From assembly GCA_019057795.1 (NCBI GenBank), contig JAHLWS010000073.1:62001-126000 (forward strand): 64,000 nt of DNA. Reading direction: 5' to 3'. This document shows, piece by piece, positions 25,131 to 33,574 of the stretch. The DNA is from Promethearchaeota archaeon. GTDB lineage: Archaea > Asgardarchaeota > Lokiarchaeia > Sigyniarchaeales > SOKP01. Position 1 is the stretch's first letter; each line of letters begins with the position of its first letter. The position numbers and the translations under genes are program-made. The notes beneath the pieces are model-generated. The model saw only the letters and a program-made list of their open reading frames with translations. It was not told the origin of the DNA and made no database searches.

Positions 25131-26591
25131 TCACTTAATATTATTAATAATTTTCAGCAAATTTAAATCTTTTTTAGATTTCAAAGTGAAACTCCGTAAT
25201 TCTTTTAAAGCGATTGGGTCACCTTTTTTCAGGGTTTGGTCTTTTGTTTCAATCCCTACAATTACTAATCCTTTCGTTCCAAATGTACCAGTAATTTTAG
25301 TAAATGGGTGCTCCAATTTGCGACCAATGATTTTTTTAGCTCCTTCGTAGCTTTGGGCTAAACCGCTACAAACGATCCCTTGAGTATGTTCGGGGTTTTG
25401 AATAAATCCTTTCTTTATTTTAAACTTATACAATTTTGGAGGATCTTTAATTACGGTGATCAGTTTTGCTGCGCCAATTATCCTTAAAGTTGTCGGTGGA
25501 AGGTCCAATCGACTTAAAAGCATTGTATTTCTTTCCTTATTAATAAACACTTTTTCGTTTAACCATAAAAAGGCATTGTATGTATTTAAATCACCCGAAC
25601 TTTCTAATTGAATCTTTTTCCCATTTTTTTCATAATAAGGAAATAAGTTTCCCGTAACTGTGAACATCCCTATTGTAACATGCACTTGGGTCCCAAATTG
25701 AGTCTTAGGTTTGAATAATTTATTTTGTTTTACTCGAATATCAATTAGGTCGCAAAAGTCGAATGCTTTCTTATTATTTGTAGCGTAACAACCGCGATAT
25801 ACCTTCTTAATATCTAATCCTTTTATATTAACTCCAACTCTATCACCTGCTTTAGCTTCATCAACATTCTGGCGAAAAATTTGAATAGATTTGACTCTAC
25901 CTGAACTATTAACCGGGATCACATCTATATTCTGGTTTAGCTTTAACCTCCCCCTTAAGATTGTTCCCGTAATTACCGCTCCTCTTCCCTTTATTAAAAA
26001 ATGGTGATCAATTGGGATGATAACACTTCCTTCGTAATTTCTTTTAATATCAAAAGTTTTAACTTTCTCTAAAATTCCTTGCTTTAAATCTTCAAATCCG
26101 AGTTTTTTTTTTGCAGAAACCGAAAAAATAGGTATATCCGAACCATATGAGGTCGATCTAAAAAATTCTCTAATTTTCTTAACTTCTGCATCTAAATCTC
26201 CTTTAAATAAATCAATTTTGTTAAGTACGACTATAATATCTTTTATATCGAGCGACTCTATCATTATTAAATGTTCTCCAGTTTGAATCTGAGGGCCTTT
26301 AGTTATATCAATTACGATTAGAGCACAATCAATAATCTCCACTGAAGAAGCACTAATTTTAATCAAATCGGCGTGACCAGGACCATCTACTAAGGTGATC
26401 AAATATTCCTCTAAAATAAAACTCGTAAAACCTAAATCTATTGTAATACCCCTTTCCTTGCTCTGAGGATGAGCGTCAATTCCAGCAGTTGAAATAAACT
26501 CGCTTAAAACTGCGGCTACTGCCGTCTTGCCGGAATCTATATGACCAAAAAGACCGATATGGACGGGAATTTTCTTCTCAATTTTTAACAT
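25131..26591 (-). CDS. selB: Selenocysteine-specific elongation factor SelB (archaeal/eukaryal EFSec type)
   Basis: SelB carries Sec-tRNA to the ribosome at recoded UGA codons. The 486-residue protein has a GTPase domain with GHIDSGKT (the canonical factor reads GHVDHGKT), HPQSKERGITIDLGF as switch I, DGPGHADL as G3, and NKIDL as G4. Domains II-III follow, then a domain IV-like C-terminal part with EHTQGIVCSGLAQSYEGAKK. HPQS.ERGITLDLGF is specific to archaeal and eukaryotic SelB rather than eEF1A. Support comes from tRNA-Sec and SepSecS within 5 kb. Confidence 0.9.
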   Translation of the reverse strand: MLKIEKKIPVHIGLFGHIDSGKTAVAAVLSEFISTAGIDAHPQSKERGITIDLGFTSFILEEYLITLVDGPGHADLIKISASSVEIIDCALIVIDITKGPQIQTGEHLIMIESLDIKDIIVVLNKIDLFKGDLDAEVKKIREFFRSTSYGSDIPIFSVSAKKKLGFEDLKQGILEKVKTFDIKRNYEGSVIIPIDHHFLIKGRGAVITGTILRGRLKLNQNIDVIPVNSSGRVKSIQIFRQNVDEAKAGDRVGVNIKGLDIKKVYRGCYATNNKKAFDFCDLIDIRVKQNKLFKPKTQFGTQVHVTIGMFTVTGNLFPYYEKNGKKIQLESSGDLNTYNAFLWLNEKVFINKERNTMLLSRLDLPPTTLRIIGAAKLITVIKDPPKLYKFKIKKGFIQNPEHTQGIVCSGLAQSYEGAKKIIGRKLEHPFTKITGTFGTKGLVIVGIETKDQTLKKGDPIALKELRSFTLKSKKDLNLLKIINNIK

Positions 26592-26804
26592 TGAAATAAA
26601 AAGGAAAAATGAAATGAATCTATGATGTAATTTAATAATTATTTAAAATTAATATCTTTTAATATAAAAATATTAGAATAAATAATTTATTTTAATAAAT
26701 CAGAGAAATAAGTGTAATTATTGGACTCCAATAAAATTTAATTACAAATACAATATCATTTTATTATATCTTATTTTAAATCAAACCGAGAAGTGAGAAG
26801 TTAA

Positions 26805-27680
26805 ATGGCTAAATATTGTGTATATTGCGGCAATCCGTTGAAAAGTGAAGATAAATTCTGTATAATCTGTGGGAAGCCAGTTCTAGCAGGCGTAAAAAAG
26901 TCAGAAAAAACCGAGGTCGAGAAAGTTAAAGAATTCATTAAAGACAAGAAAAAACTTAGGGAAGAACCCGCTGAGGAAATTAATATAGAAGAAGCTGTCG
27001 AAGATAAGTCTGAAAAACCCGAAAAAAAAAGCAAAAAGAAAAAGGATAAAAAAGACGAAAAAGAAATTGTAGAGAAACCTCTCCCATTTGAAGTCAAAGA
27101 GCAGATGATCTTGAACATAGAATATAATGATACTCAATTAAATAAACAAATATTGCTTGAAAAATTAAAAGAACTTCAAAAATCTGTAAAAGATCCAAGA
27201 TACGATGTAGATCCAGAATATAAAAAAACGGTTAATATAAAACTCGAAGCGATTAAAACTTTAATAACTGAATTAAAACAAAAAGAAGGCGAATTAGAGC
27301 AAAAATTGGAGAAACCATTTATTGTTCAGAGAATTCAAGACGATATTGAAAAGAAAATCTTTCAATTAAAAAACCTGTCAAAAGAATTTAAATTACACAA
27401 AGTCGATAAAGAATCGTTTGAAAAGCTACGAGAAAAGTACAACCAAGCAAAAAAGGACCTCGAAACGGAGAAAAAAGATTTGACAGAAGGAATGAAACTT
27501 TGGATTAAGGAATTAAAAATGGAAAAAGCTGAACTCCAATCGGAGAGAAACTTAAACAAAGGACGATTTTCAGCAAAAGAAATTTCTGAAGACGATTTTA
27601 AAGCTAAAAGCAAAGCTTTTGATTTAAAACTTAAAAAAATTGATATAAAAATCAAGACTCTTGTAAATCTTACTAAATAA
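26805..27680 (+). CDS. Zinc-ribbon plus coiled-coil protein
   Basis: The first 25 residues form a double-CxxC zinc ribbon (CVYCGNPLKSEDKFCIICGK). A charged, low-complexity Lys/Glu linker follows to about residue 90. From about 95 to the end the protein is nearly all charged helix with heptad-like spacing, suggesting long coiled coils. Length is 291 residues. I do not recognise a named family; such proteins are common in Asgard genomes. It is divergent from selB across a 213-nt AT-rich gap. Confidence 0.65.
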   Translation: MAKYCVYCGNPLKSEDKFCIICGKPVLAGVKKSEKTEVEKVKEFIKDKKKLREEPAEEINIEEAVEDKSEKPEKKSKKKKDKKDEKEIVEKPLPFEVKEQMILNIEYNDTQLNKQILLEKLKELQKSVKDPRYDVDPEYKKTVNIKLEAIKTLITELKQKEGELEQKLEKPFIVQRIQDDIEKKIFQLKNLSKEFKLHKVDKESFEKLREKYNQAKKDLETEKKDLTEGMKLWIKELKMEKAELQSERNLNKGRFSAKEISEDDFKAKSKAFDLKLKKIDIKIKTLVNLTK

Positions 27681-27731
27681 TCAAAACCTAAATTTTTAAT
27701 TTATTTCGAATATTATAATATTTGATTTAAT

Positions 27732-27857
27732 ATGAGAAAAAAACTAATTGGTCTTATAATTTTTATAATTGCCTTATCTTTACTAACAATAGGGCTCATA
27801 AATAGCGATTATCTTAAAATTAATTCTCTTTACGAACTAATGAATTCTTTTACATAA
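27732..27857 (+). CDS. Possible 41-residue single-pass membrane peptide
   Basis: An ATG at 27732 opens a 41-codon frame: a short basic start (MRKK), one hydrophobic helix (LIGLIIFIIALSLLTIGLI) and a polar end. The pattern is typical of small membrane peptides, but no relative is recognised. It lies 51 nt after the coiled-coil gene. Confidence 0.4.
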   Translation: MRKKLIGLIIFIIALSLLTIGLINSDYLKINSLYELMNSFT

Positions 27858-27874
27858 AAGCGGTTTATGTTAAG

Positions 27875-28186
27875 CTAATCCCAACGTTTCCCTTTACCTA
27901 AAGCAGCTGAATTTTCTAAAAAACCCTTCTTCTGGTATACCTTTTCTTGGGATTTTCTATATTTATTCGCGTCTCTATAATGTTTTTTACAGAGAAAAAT
28001 TTTATGTTGCCTATTTTCAAAAATTTTTAAATTTGCTTTCTCAACGTAAGTTTTCCATTTATTTTCTGAAAGCGATCTTATGGCGATCTCTCCACAGTCT
28101 CTCACTGAACAACTTTTTCCCTTACTTGCTGTTGCGCTAAGGTCTCCTTTCTCTCTAAGTTCTTTAGGTAACTTCAATTTTAACAC
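27875..28186 (-). CDS. Small basic putative zinc-binding protein
   Basis: The 103-residue, very basic product has CSVRDC near residue 26 and CKKHYRDANKYRK near residue 66. Together they give a possible C-x4-C ... C-x2-H metal site. Conserved-looking aromatic and basic residues suggest RNA or ribosome association. I do not recognise the family and infer no function. Confidence 0.6.
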   Translation of the reverse strand: MLKLKLPKELREKGDLSATASKGKSCSVRDCGEIAIRSLSENKWKTYVEKANLKIFENRQHKIFLCKKHYRDANKYRKSQEKVYQKKGFLENSAALGKGKRWD

Positions 28187-28259
28187 TTACTAAAATTTTA
28201 TTAGGATTGAATATTATAATCTTAAATTAATTACCATCTTAAAATTTTTCCTAAAATTC

Positions 28260-28970
28260 ATGGATTCTTCGAACTTAATTTTCGATGAAAATCTTATTAA
28301 GAGCAAACTTTATGACTGCGATTCACCTTTGAGAATATCTCTTAAAGACAATTTTTTTACAAGTTCAGCAGTGCTTTTTTCTATCGTTCCATACAAAGAA
28401 AAACCCTACGAATTAATATTAATTCATCGTTCAAATAGAGGAACAAAACATAGGGGGGAAATGTCGTTTCCAGGAGGTAAATTCGAAGTTAATAACGATA
28501 AATCCTTAGAAGACACCGCTTTAAGAGAAACTGAAGAAGAAATTGGCGTACCAAGGAAAAATATTAAAATTCTTGGTTGTCTTGACGATTTTCCTACAAT
28601 GACGAAGTATATTATCACCCCATTTGTAGCAATTATTGATCAAAATCAAAAATTAATTAAAGAGGATAGAGAAGTTCAGAAGATATTAAAAATTCCTGTC
28701 GATTTCTTCTTAAGTAAAGAAAATTTTCGAGAACAAGCTGTAGACATTGATGGCAATAAGTTCCCTATATTCTACTTTAATTACATCAATAAAGAAAATG
28801 GCAAAAAATATACTATTTGGGGAGCAACGGCTTATATGATTGTAACTTTTCTGGAAGATTTATATGGATTTACTCTTTCAAACTTAGGATTGGAGCGATT
28901 TAGACTTGAAAAAATAAAAGATTTAAAAGAGTATCTTAAATATCGAAACCAAATTACTAAGAAATTTTAA
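28260..28970 (+). CDS. Nudix hydrolase (CoA-diphosphatase-like), copy 1
   Basis: The Nudix box is complete: GGKFEVNNDKSLEDTALRETEEEIGV, with the metal-binding RETEEE core. MSFPGGKFE just before it and the ILGCLDDFPTMTKYIITPFVA segment after it are typical of the CoA pyrophosphatase (NudL-like) branch. Length is 236 residues. It forms a tandem pair with the next gene, 33 nt downstream. Substrate is not established. Confidence 0.85.
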   Translation: MDSSNLIFDENLIKSKLYDCDSPLRISLKDNFFTSSAVLFSIVPYKEKPYELILIHRSNRGTKHRGEMSFPGGKFEVNNDKSLEDTALRETEEEIGVPRKNIKILGCLDDFPTMTKYIITPFVAIIDQNQKLIKEDREVQKILKIPVDFFLSKENFREQAVDIDGNKFPIFYFNYINKENGKKYTIWGATAYMIVTFLEDLYGFTLSNLGLERFRLEKIKDLKEYLKYRNQITKKF

Positions 28971-29003
28971 TAATTTAATACAATATTCAAAATACTGATA
29001 CCT

Positions 29004-29672
29004 ATGGATTTCATTTTTGATGAGAACTTTATTAGAAAGAAACTGAAAGACTTTAATTCTCCAGATCGTCTGGCTATGTCGCACGAATATTTTATTAATT
29101 CTGCCGTCATATTTCTAATTCTTCAATACAAGGATAAACCGTATGATTTGGTTCTATTTCGAAGAACCAAAAGTAAAACAGATAAACATTCAGGAGAAAT
29201 GTCATTTCCTGGAGGTAAATTCGACTCAACGCTTGATAAATCTTATTTAGATACGGCGTTAAGAGAACTCGAAGAAGAACTAGGCGTTTCCAAAACAAAT
29301 GTCAATGTTTTGGGCTCTATAGACGACCATCTTACACCTAAAGGATTTATTATTACTGCTTTTGTAGCCTATATCGACCAAGATGTAAGAATTGTAAAAG
29401 AAGAAAACGAAGTACAAGAAATTGTAAAAATACCAATAACTTTTTTTGCAAATAAAAAAAACTACAAAGAAAGGACTTACAATCTCAAAGGAGACCTAAT
29501 TGGAGTTGGTAAATTTAATTACAGATCCGCAGAAAATAAAAAATATGTCATATTTGGTGCGACATCTCATATTATAGTCAATTTTATTGACACAATCTAT
29601 AATATTGGATTAATGACACCTGGATGTCGACGAATAAATTGTGAAGACATTAAAGATAGAATAATTAGATAA
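29004..29672 (+). CDS. Nudix hydrolase (CoA-diphosphatase-like), copy 2
   Basis: This paralogue of the preceding gene shares the same plan: IFDENFIRKKL start, MSFPGGKFD, and the Nudix core TALRELEEELGV with the glutamates in place. GSIDDHLTPKGFIITAFVA follows as in copy 1. The two genes clearly arose by tandem duplication but have diverged substantially. It lies immediately upstream of tRNA-Sec. Confidence 0.85.
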   Translation: MDFIFDENFIRKKLKDFNSPDRLAMSHEYFINSAVIFLILQYKDKPYDLVLFRRTKSKTDKHSGEMSFPGGKFDSTLDKSYLDTALRELEEELGVSKTNVNVLGSIDDHLTPKGFIITAFVAYIDQDVRIVKEENEVQEIVKIPITFFANKKNYKERTYNLKGDLIGVGKFNYRSAENKKYVIFGATSHIIVNFIDTIYNIGLMTPGCRRINCEDIKDRIIR

Positions 29673-29773
29673 TATCGAAAATTTAAAATAAACATAAAAT
29701 TCATTTAAATCTATAAATATTAAGTATTAACAGTAAATCTATATAATAATTAATTTGGCCCCCGGCGGTCGGA

Positions 29774-29806
29774 ATTTGATTTGATCATTTCGATCTCATA
29801 CGATAA
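29774..29806 (+). other. Predicted intron 1 of tRNA-Sec (D arm, 33 nt)
   Basis: Exon GTCG (29768-29771) pairs with intron CGAT (29801-29804) as a 4-bp central helix, flanked by bulges GAA (29772-29774) and AAG (29805-29807). Cutting after the second base of each bulge restores a 7-bp D stem and the TGGT loop. Confidence 0.8.
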
Positions 29807-29863
29807 GTGGTCTCTGACGCTGGGCTTCAAACCCAGTTATCCTGCGGAGGGATAGGGGTTCGA

Positions 29864-29893
29864 TATGGAAAGAGATTTGTTCTTTTCGAGGAA
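29864..29893 (+). other. Predicted intron 2 of tRNA-Sec (T loop, about 30 nt)
   Basis: The T loop starts TTCGA and ends AAT before CCCC, with extra bases between. The insert can fold through GGAAAGA/TCTTTTC (one bulge). Excision of 29864-29893 gives a normal TTCGAAT loop. The bulge-helix-bulge is relaxed, so borders may shift by one or two bases. Confidence 0.65.
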
Positions 29894-29945
29894 ATCCCCC
29901 TGGGGGCCGCCAAATTCAAAATTTAAGTAATTTCACGGGAAATTT

Positions 29946-31313
29946 ATGTTTGACTTTAATAAAATTATTGATTATTTTAAGAGCACATCAATTCCACAAA
30001 ATATGTTAGATAGAGGGCAATTAGTTTTAAACAATTTCTTAAAACCAATGAAAACGCTATTTGAGCAAAGAAATGTCCCTCAAAAGCCTTGGAGTGAAGG
30101 TCAAATCGAGTTTTTGCTTCAAATGCTTTCAAATATGGATACCGACAAAGATGATAAAGCTTCTCGAGTAGGGGAGCGTGAAGCAAGAATTGCATCGAGC
30201 TTACACTTAAAAACTTCAAGTGGATTTTGTCATGGGATAGGACGAAGTGGATTCTTAACAGCACCACAACCAAAAGCTCCTGGGGGCTCTATAATGTATG
30301 AACTCAGTAATTATTTAGCTCTTAATTTCCTTAGAAAATTTGGAATGTCAAATATAAAAAAAGCAATCGTCGTCCCTCAATGCACTGGAATGTCTTTAGC
30401 TTTATGTCTAGGGGCGCTCAGACCTAATTGGGATAAAAAAAATTTAATTAATAAAAGAACTGTAATTGTTCCTCAAATTGACCACAAATCTCTAATAAAA
30501 GCTATTAATTTGATGGGAATGAGAATAAAAACTGTTGAAGGGAAAATTTTTGGGGATGCAGTTAGAATACCAATTGAAGACATTGAAGCTAGTTTAGATA
30601 GTGATTGTTTTGCTGTAATCTCTTTAACAAGTTTCTTTCCTCCTCGAGAACACGACAATATTAAAGAGATTAGCAAGTTTGCTAAAAAAAACGATCTGGT
30701 TCATATAATTATTAACGCCTATGGTGTACAAAGCCCAGAATGGATGAAATTAATCCGGGTTGGTATCGACGCTGGTAGAATTGATGCAATTATTCAATCA
30801 ACTGATAAAAATGTTCTTACTCCTGTTGGTGGAGCAATAATAGCATCCCCAAGCGAAGAAATTATAACCAAAATCAGCCAAGCTTACGCAGGTCGCGCTT
30901 CTGCTGCTCCAATTGTGAACTTTCTTATATCAATGTTATCTTTAGGAATAGAAGGGTACCAAAAACTCTTAAGAGAACAACAAGATAATCGAAAATTACT
31001 AGAAAATCAATTAAAAGGAGTTGCCGAAAAAATCAACGAAAAAATTCTCGATGTGTTTAATCCTGTAGCTGTTGCTGTGTCTTTAAATAACTTAAAAAAA
31101 GAACAATTGTTCGCGTTAGGGGGCGCTTTATACAACTTAAGAGTCACTGGTCCACGAGTATATAATCCTGAAGAAAGCGTATTTGGAACGTGTTGTACTG
31201 AATATATAACACCATATATCGTAATGAACGCCGCTATTGGGGCAACATCAGAAGATATCGTTTCTGCTGTTGAGAGATTTGAAAAAGCTTACGATCAAAT
31301 AACTCAAAAATAA
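29946..31313 (+). CDS. spcS: O-phosphoseryl-tRNA(Sec) selenium transferase (SepSecS)
   Basis: SepSecS converts phosphoseryl-tRNA(Sec) to selenocysteinyl-tRNA(Sec) using selenophosphate and PLP. At 455 residues it has the family length. Motifs: GEREARIASS (77-86), GFCHGIGRSG (93-102), QPKAPGGS (108-115), CTGMSLALCLGA (146-157), NAYGVQS (257-263) and QSTDKN (284-289), where Lys288 should hold PLP. The gene follows tRNA-Sec by 33 nt and selB is 3.4 kb upstream, so Sec genes cluster. The kinase PSTK and SelD are not in the window. Confidence 0.92.
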   Translation: MFDFNKIIDYFKSTSIPQNMLDRGQLVLNNFLKPMKTLFEQRNVPQKPWSEGQIEFLLQMLSNMDTDKDDKASRVGEREARIASSLHLKTSSGFCHGIGRSGFLTAPQPKAPGGSIMYELSNYLALNFLRKFGMSNIKKAIVVPQCTGMSLALCLGALRPNWDKKNLINKRTVIVPQIDHKSLIKAINLMGMRIKTVEGKIFGDAVRIPIEDIEASLDSDCFAVISLTSFFPPREHDNIKEISKFAKKNDLVHIIINAYGVQSPEWMKLIRVGIDAGRIDAIIQSTDKNVLTPVGGAIIASPSEEIITKISQAYAGRASAAPIVNFLISMLSLGIEGYQKLLREQQDNRKLLENQLKGVAEKINEKILDVFNPVAVAVSLNNLKKEQLFALGGALYNLRVTGPRVYNPEESVFGTCCTEYITPYIVMNAAIGATSEDIVSAVERFEKAYDQITQK

Positions 31314-31459
31314 TAATTTTCTAATATTATTTCTATTTAAGTTAGGAAAAATATAATACCGCTTTTAATAGTAAATTACGATGACATAATAATTTTTCAA
31401 TACTAAAATAATAAAAACTAGAAGAACAATATTATACTAAATATTTAGGGTTATTAACG

Positions 31460-32143
31460 ATGGTAGAAAATTTACTCTTAGATCAATTTAATAATGTAAT
31501 ATCAACTCAATGGTCTTTTAAACAAATTGAAGAAAACCATGAACCATTATCTTCACGAGAATTATTTGAATTAGCGTATCATACAAGTAATTCCGTTGCA
31601 ATGCGAAATATTTTTATAAAACTCTCTGCCTCGGAAAGTAAAGGCGGTTCTCAGGCTATACTATATTCAAACACTAAAGAATTTATAAAGATCGAAACTC
31701 TTGAGGATTCTTTGAGAATTACAAAATACTTCCCTGAAGGAAGTACTGGGGATAAGTTAATCACCAATATCCAGCCTAAACTAAAGAATAGAAAAGAAAA
31801 ATTTTTAACAAAAGATAGTTCTATGAAAACTGACATCCTTAAAACTATTCTAGTTGAAAGGAAACTAGATGAATGCGTAAACTTCGTTATGTTAAAAGAT
31901 ATTAATCGAAAAGTCTATTTTGCCATTGGAGACGCCCGGGAAAGCGCTGCAGTCGTACCTATGTTCATGGAAGCAGAAGGAGCCAGTTTGGTTCAATTAG
32001 CTTTAAATAAGTGGATGAGCACAGTTCAAACTTTCGACCAGGAAAAACCCTTTCCAGATAATTTTGTCACGGGCTTACTTAAAAATATAATGCAAATTAA
32101 AAAGTGGGTTCTGAATTTAATATCTATTAATCTAGATAAATAA
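31460..32143 (+). CDS. Hypothetical protein, 227 residues
   Basis: I do not recognise this protein. It is soluble, with mixed helix/strand character, no cysteine cluster, no signal peptide and no membrane segment. Stretches such as YFPEGSTGDKLITNIQPKL and GDARESAAVVPMFMEAEGASL may be functional loops. It stands alone behind SepSecS with its own AT-rich upstream region (31314-31459), which has no clear additional element. Confidence 0.55.
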   Translation: MVENLLLDQFNNVISTQWSFKQIEENHEPLSSRELFELAYHTSNSVAMRNIFIKLSASESKGGSQAILYSNTKEFIKIETLEDSLRITKYFPEGSTGDKLITNIQPKLKNRKEKFLTKDSSMKTDILKTILVERKLDECVNFVMLKDINRKVYFAIGDARESAAVVPMFMEAEGASLVQLALNKWMSTVQTFDQEKPFPDNFVTGLLKNIMQIKKWVLNLISINLDK

Positions 32144-32293
32144 ACAATACCTGTATAACAATAAAATTTGTAAAACTTGTTTGGTTTATGTATGTCTTGT
32201 TCTTTTTCAAAAAATATAACATTTAAATTATTTTTTAACTAAAATTCTATTTATACAATCATGAATTTTTAATAAATTGGAGGAAAATCTTAA

Positions 32294-33181
32294 ATGGTCT
32301 TTATCAATTCTGATGGAAAATTTAATGAAAACACTTATTTAATTGATGCCGAACTGTATAGAATGAAAGGAAATCTCGCAATTTATATAATCGAAAACGA
32401 TAATATGCGAATAATGATTGATACTCCTTCAGATTTAATGGTTAGGAAATTTGTAAAAAAAATTAAAGAATTCGGATTATATCCCATTCATAAAATAATA
32501 TTGACTCATTCTCATTTTGATCATGTTCAAGGAGTAGGAAAATTAAAAAAATTGATGCAAGGAACTAAAATTGAAGTATTAGCTTCTGAAAGAGCAATAA
32601 ATAACTTGAAAAATCCTGATAAACTAAATAAAGAATTTGGATACAATGTGAACCCTATAGATAATGTTACTCCATTGAAAGAAGGAGATATAATTGATGT
32701 TAATGGTTTAAAGCTCGAGATAATGAACTTTTTTGGTCATACTCAGGATTCTATAGCAATATTAGATCGTAAAAACAAAAATATATTTATTGGCGATGCG
32801 ATAATAAATATGTATGAACGTGAAACTTTTAGCCCTACTTTCATGTCTTTTGACTTTAACGAATCTGAACTCCTAAAAACTTTTCAAAAACTAAGAAATC
32901 TTAAAGAAGATTTATGTTCTATCTCTCTAAGTCATTTCGGCATATGGAAAGATGAAGATTTCGATTTTGTATTAAATGAAATGGAAGATCAACACTTTAA
33001 AACAAAAAATACATTAATTGAATGGTATAACGAAAATCCTGACATAGGATATATAACTCTTAAATATCACGAAACTTTTACTCCTAATTCGACAATCCAC
33101 ACTAAAGAAAACATGCTCGGTTTAGAACTTGTGATTTCATTGCTTATTAACGGCTTAAAGATAAGTGGTTATATTAAATGA
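32294..33181 (+). CDS. Metallo-beta-lactamase-fold hydrolase
   Basis: The MBL metal site is visible: THSHFDHV (the HxHxDH motif, about res. 72-78), a FFGHTQDSIAI histidine and an FIGDAI aspartate. SLSHFGIW later provides the last histidine. The C-terminal 70 residues are an added helical/beta region seen in several MBL subfamilies. The substrate cannot be told. A GGAGG ribosome-binding site precedes the ATG. Confidence 0.85.
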   Translation: MVFINSDGKFNENTYLIDAELYRMKGNLAIYIIENDNMRIMIDTPSDLMVRKFVKKIKEFGLYPIHKIILTHSHFDHVQGVGKLKKLMQGTKIEVLASERAINNLKNPDKLNKEFGYNVNPIDNVTPLKEGDIIDVNGLKLEIMNFFGHTQDSIAILDRKNKNIFIGDAIINMYERETFSPTFMSFDFNESELLKTFQKLRNLKEDLCSISLSHFGIWKDEDFDFVLNEMEDQHFKTKNTLIEWYNENPDIGYITLKYHETFTPNSTIHTKENMLGLELVISLLINGLKISGYIK

Positions 33182-33250
33182 TTTCCTCTTGAAATATAGA
33201 AAAAAGAAAAAGAGTGGGCCATCGGGGACTTGAACCCCGGATCTCAGGCT

Positions 33251-33298
33251 TTTACTGATATGGACATTTTAAATTATTTTGTCTGTCCATGGGTCAAT
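33251..33298 (-). other. Predicted intron 3 of tRNA-Ile (anticodon loop 37/38, 48 nt)
   Basis: The intron sits at the classical 37/38 position. Its stem ATGGACA/TGTCCAT is extended by TTGA/TCAG. The central exon-intron helix is short (TTA/TAA), so the motif is relaxed. Confidence 0.75.
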
Positions 33299-33314
33299 TA
33301 TAAGACCTGCGCTT

Positions 33315-33341
33315 GTTGACCAAGCTTCAATTAAGCCTTGT
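33315..33341 (-). other. Predicted intron 2 of tRNA-Ile (D arm, 27 nt)
   Basis: TGGT pairs with GTCA (two wobble pairs) between 3-nt bulges TAA and ACA, with an inner stem CAAGGCTT/AAGCTTG (one bulged G). Excision after the second base of each bulge leaves GGTTA-AAGC. Confidence 0.65.
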
Positions 33342-33347
33342 TAACCA

Positions 33348-33377
33348 TTTCAGTAAACAAGATAAATTCTCGTTTAA
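33348..33377 (-). other. Predicted intron 1 of tRNA-Ile (D loop, 30 nt)
   Basis: A strict bulge-helix-bulge: TCAG/CTGA as the 4-bp central helix, bulges TTT and AAT, and an inner stem TAAACGAG/CTTGTTTA. Excision gives the consensus D loop AGTTTGGTTA. Confidence 0.8.
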
Positions 33378-33574
33378 AACTGAGCTAATGGCCCTGTGCT
33401 TAATTTATATTCTGTATTTTTAAATACTTTTTTTATTTTACTTACATTATAAAGTCAAAAAGCACAAAATAATAAAAATTTTTTTATTGGTGTGCTCTAA
33501 TTAAATATATAATTAAAATCAAAAAATGATATTATACATAATATTTAAAAAAACACAAATGGGTGTAAAAACAA

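Larger units (their letters stand above)
29757..29912 (+). tRNA. tRNA-Sec (anticodon UCA) with two predicted introns
   Basis: Removing the two introns leaves a textbook archaeal tRNA-Sec. The acceptor stem has 9 bp: GGCCCCCGG (29757-29765) with CTGGGGGCC (29900-29908). The T stem has 4 bp (GGGG/CCCC), the 9/4 fold. The D stem has 7 bp (GTCGGA+G with CTCTGAC) and the 4-nt loop TGGT. The anticodon arm is CTGGG-CTTCAAA-CCCAG with TCA at 29827-29829. The long variable arm is TATCC/GGATA. Discriminator G and an encoded CCA (29910-29912) end it. SepSecS starts 33 nt downstream. Confidence 0.9.
33215..33394 (-). tRNA. tRNA-Ile (anticodon UAU) with three predicted introns
   Basis: Read on the minus strand, removal of three introns gives a full tRNA. 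Acceptor GGGCCAT/ATGGCCC. D arm GCTC-AGTTTGGTTA-AAGC with a C-A mismatch at 13-22. Anticodon arm CAGGT-CTTATAA-GCCTG with TAT at 33302-33300. Variable loop AGATC, T arm CGGGG-TTCAAGT-CCCCG, and discriminator A at 33215. CCA is not encoded. UAU would decode AUA directly, whereas many archaea use a modified CAU anticodon. Confidence 0.85.
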
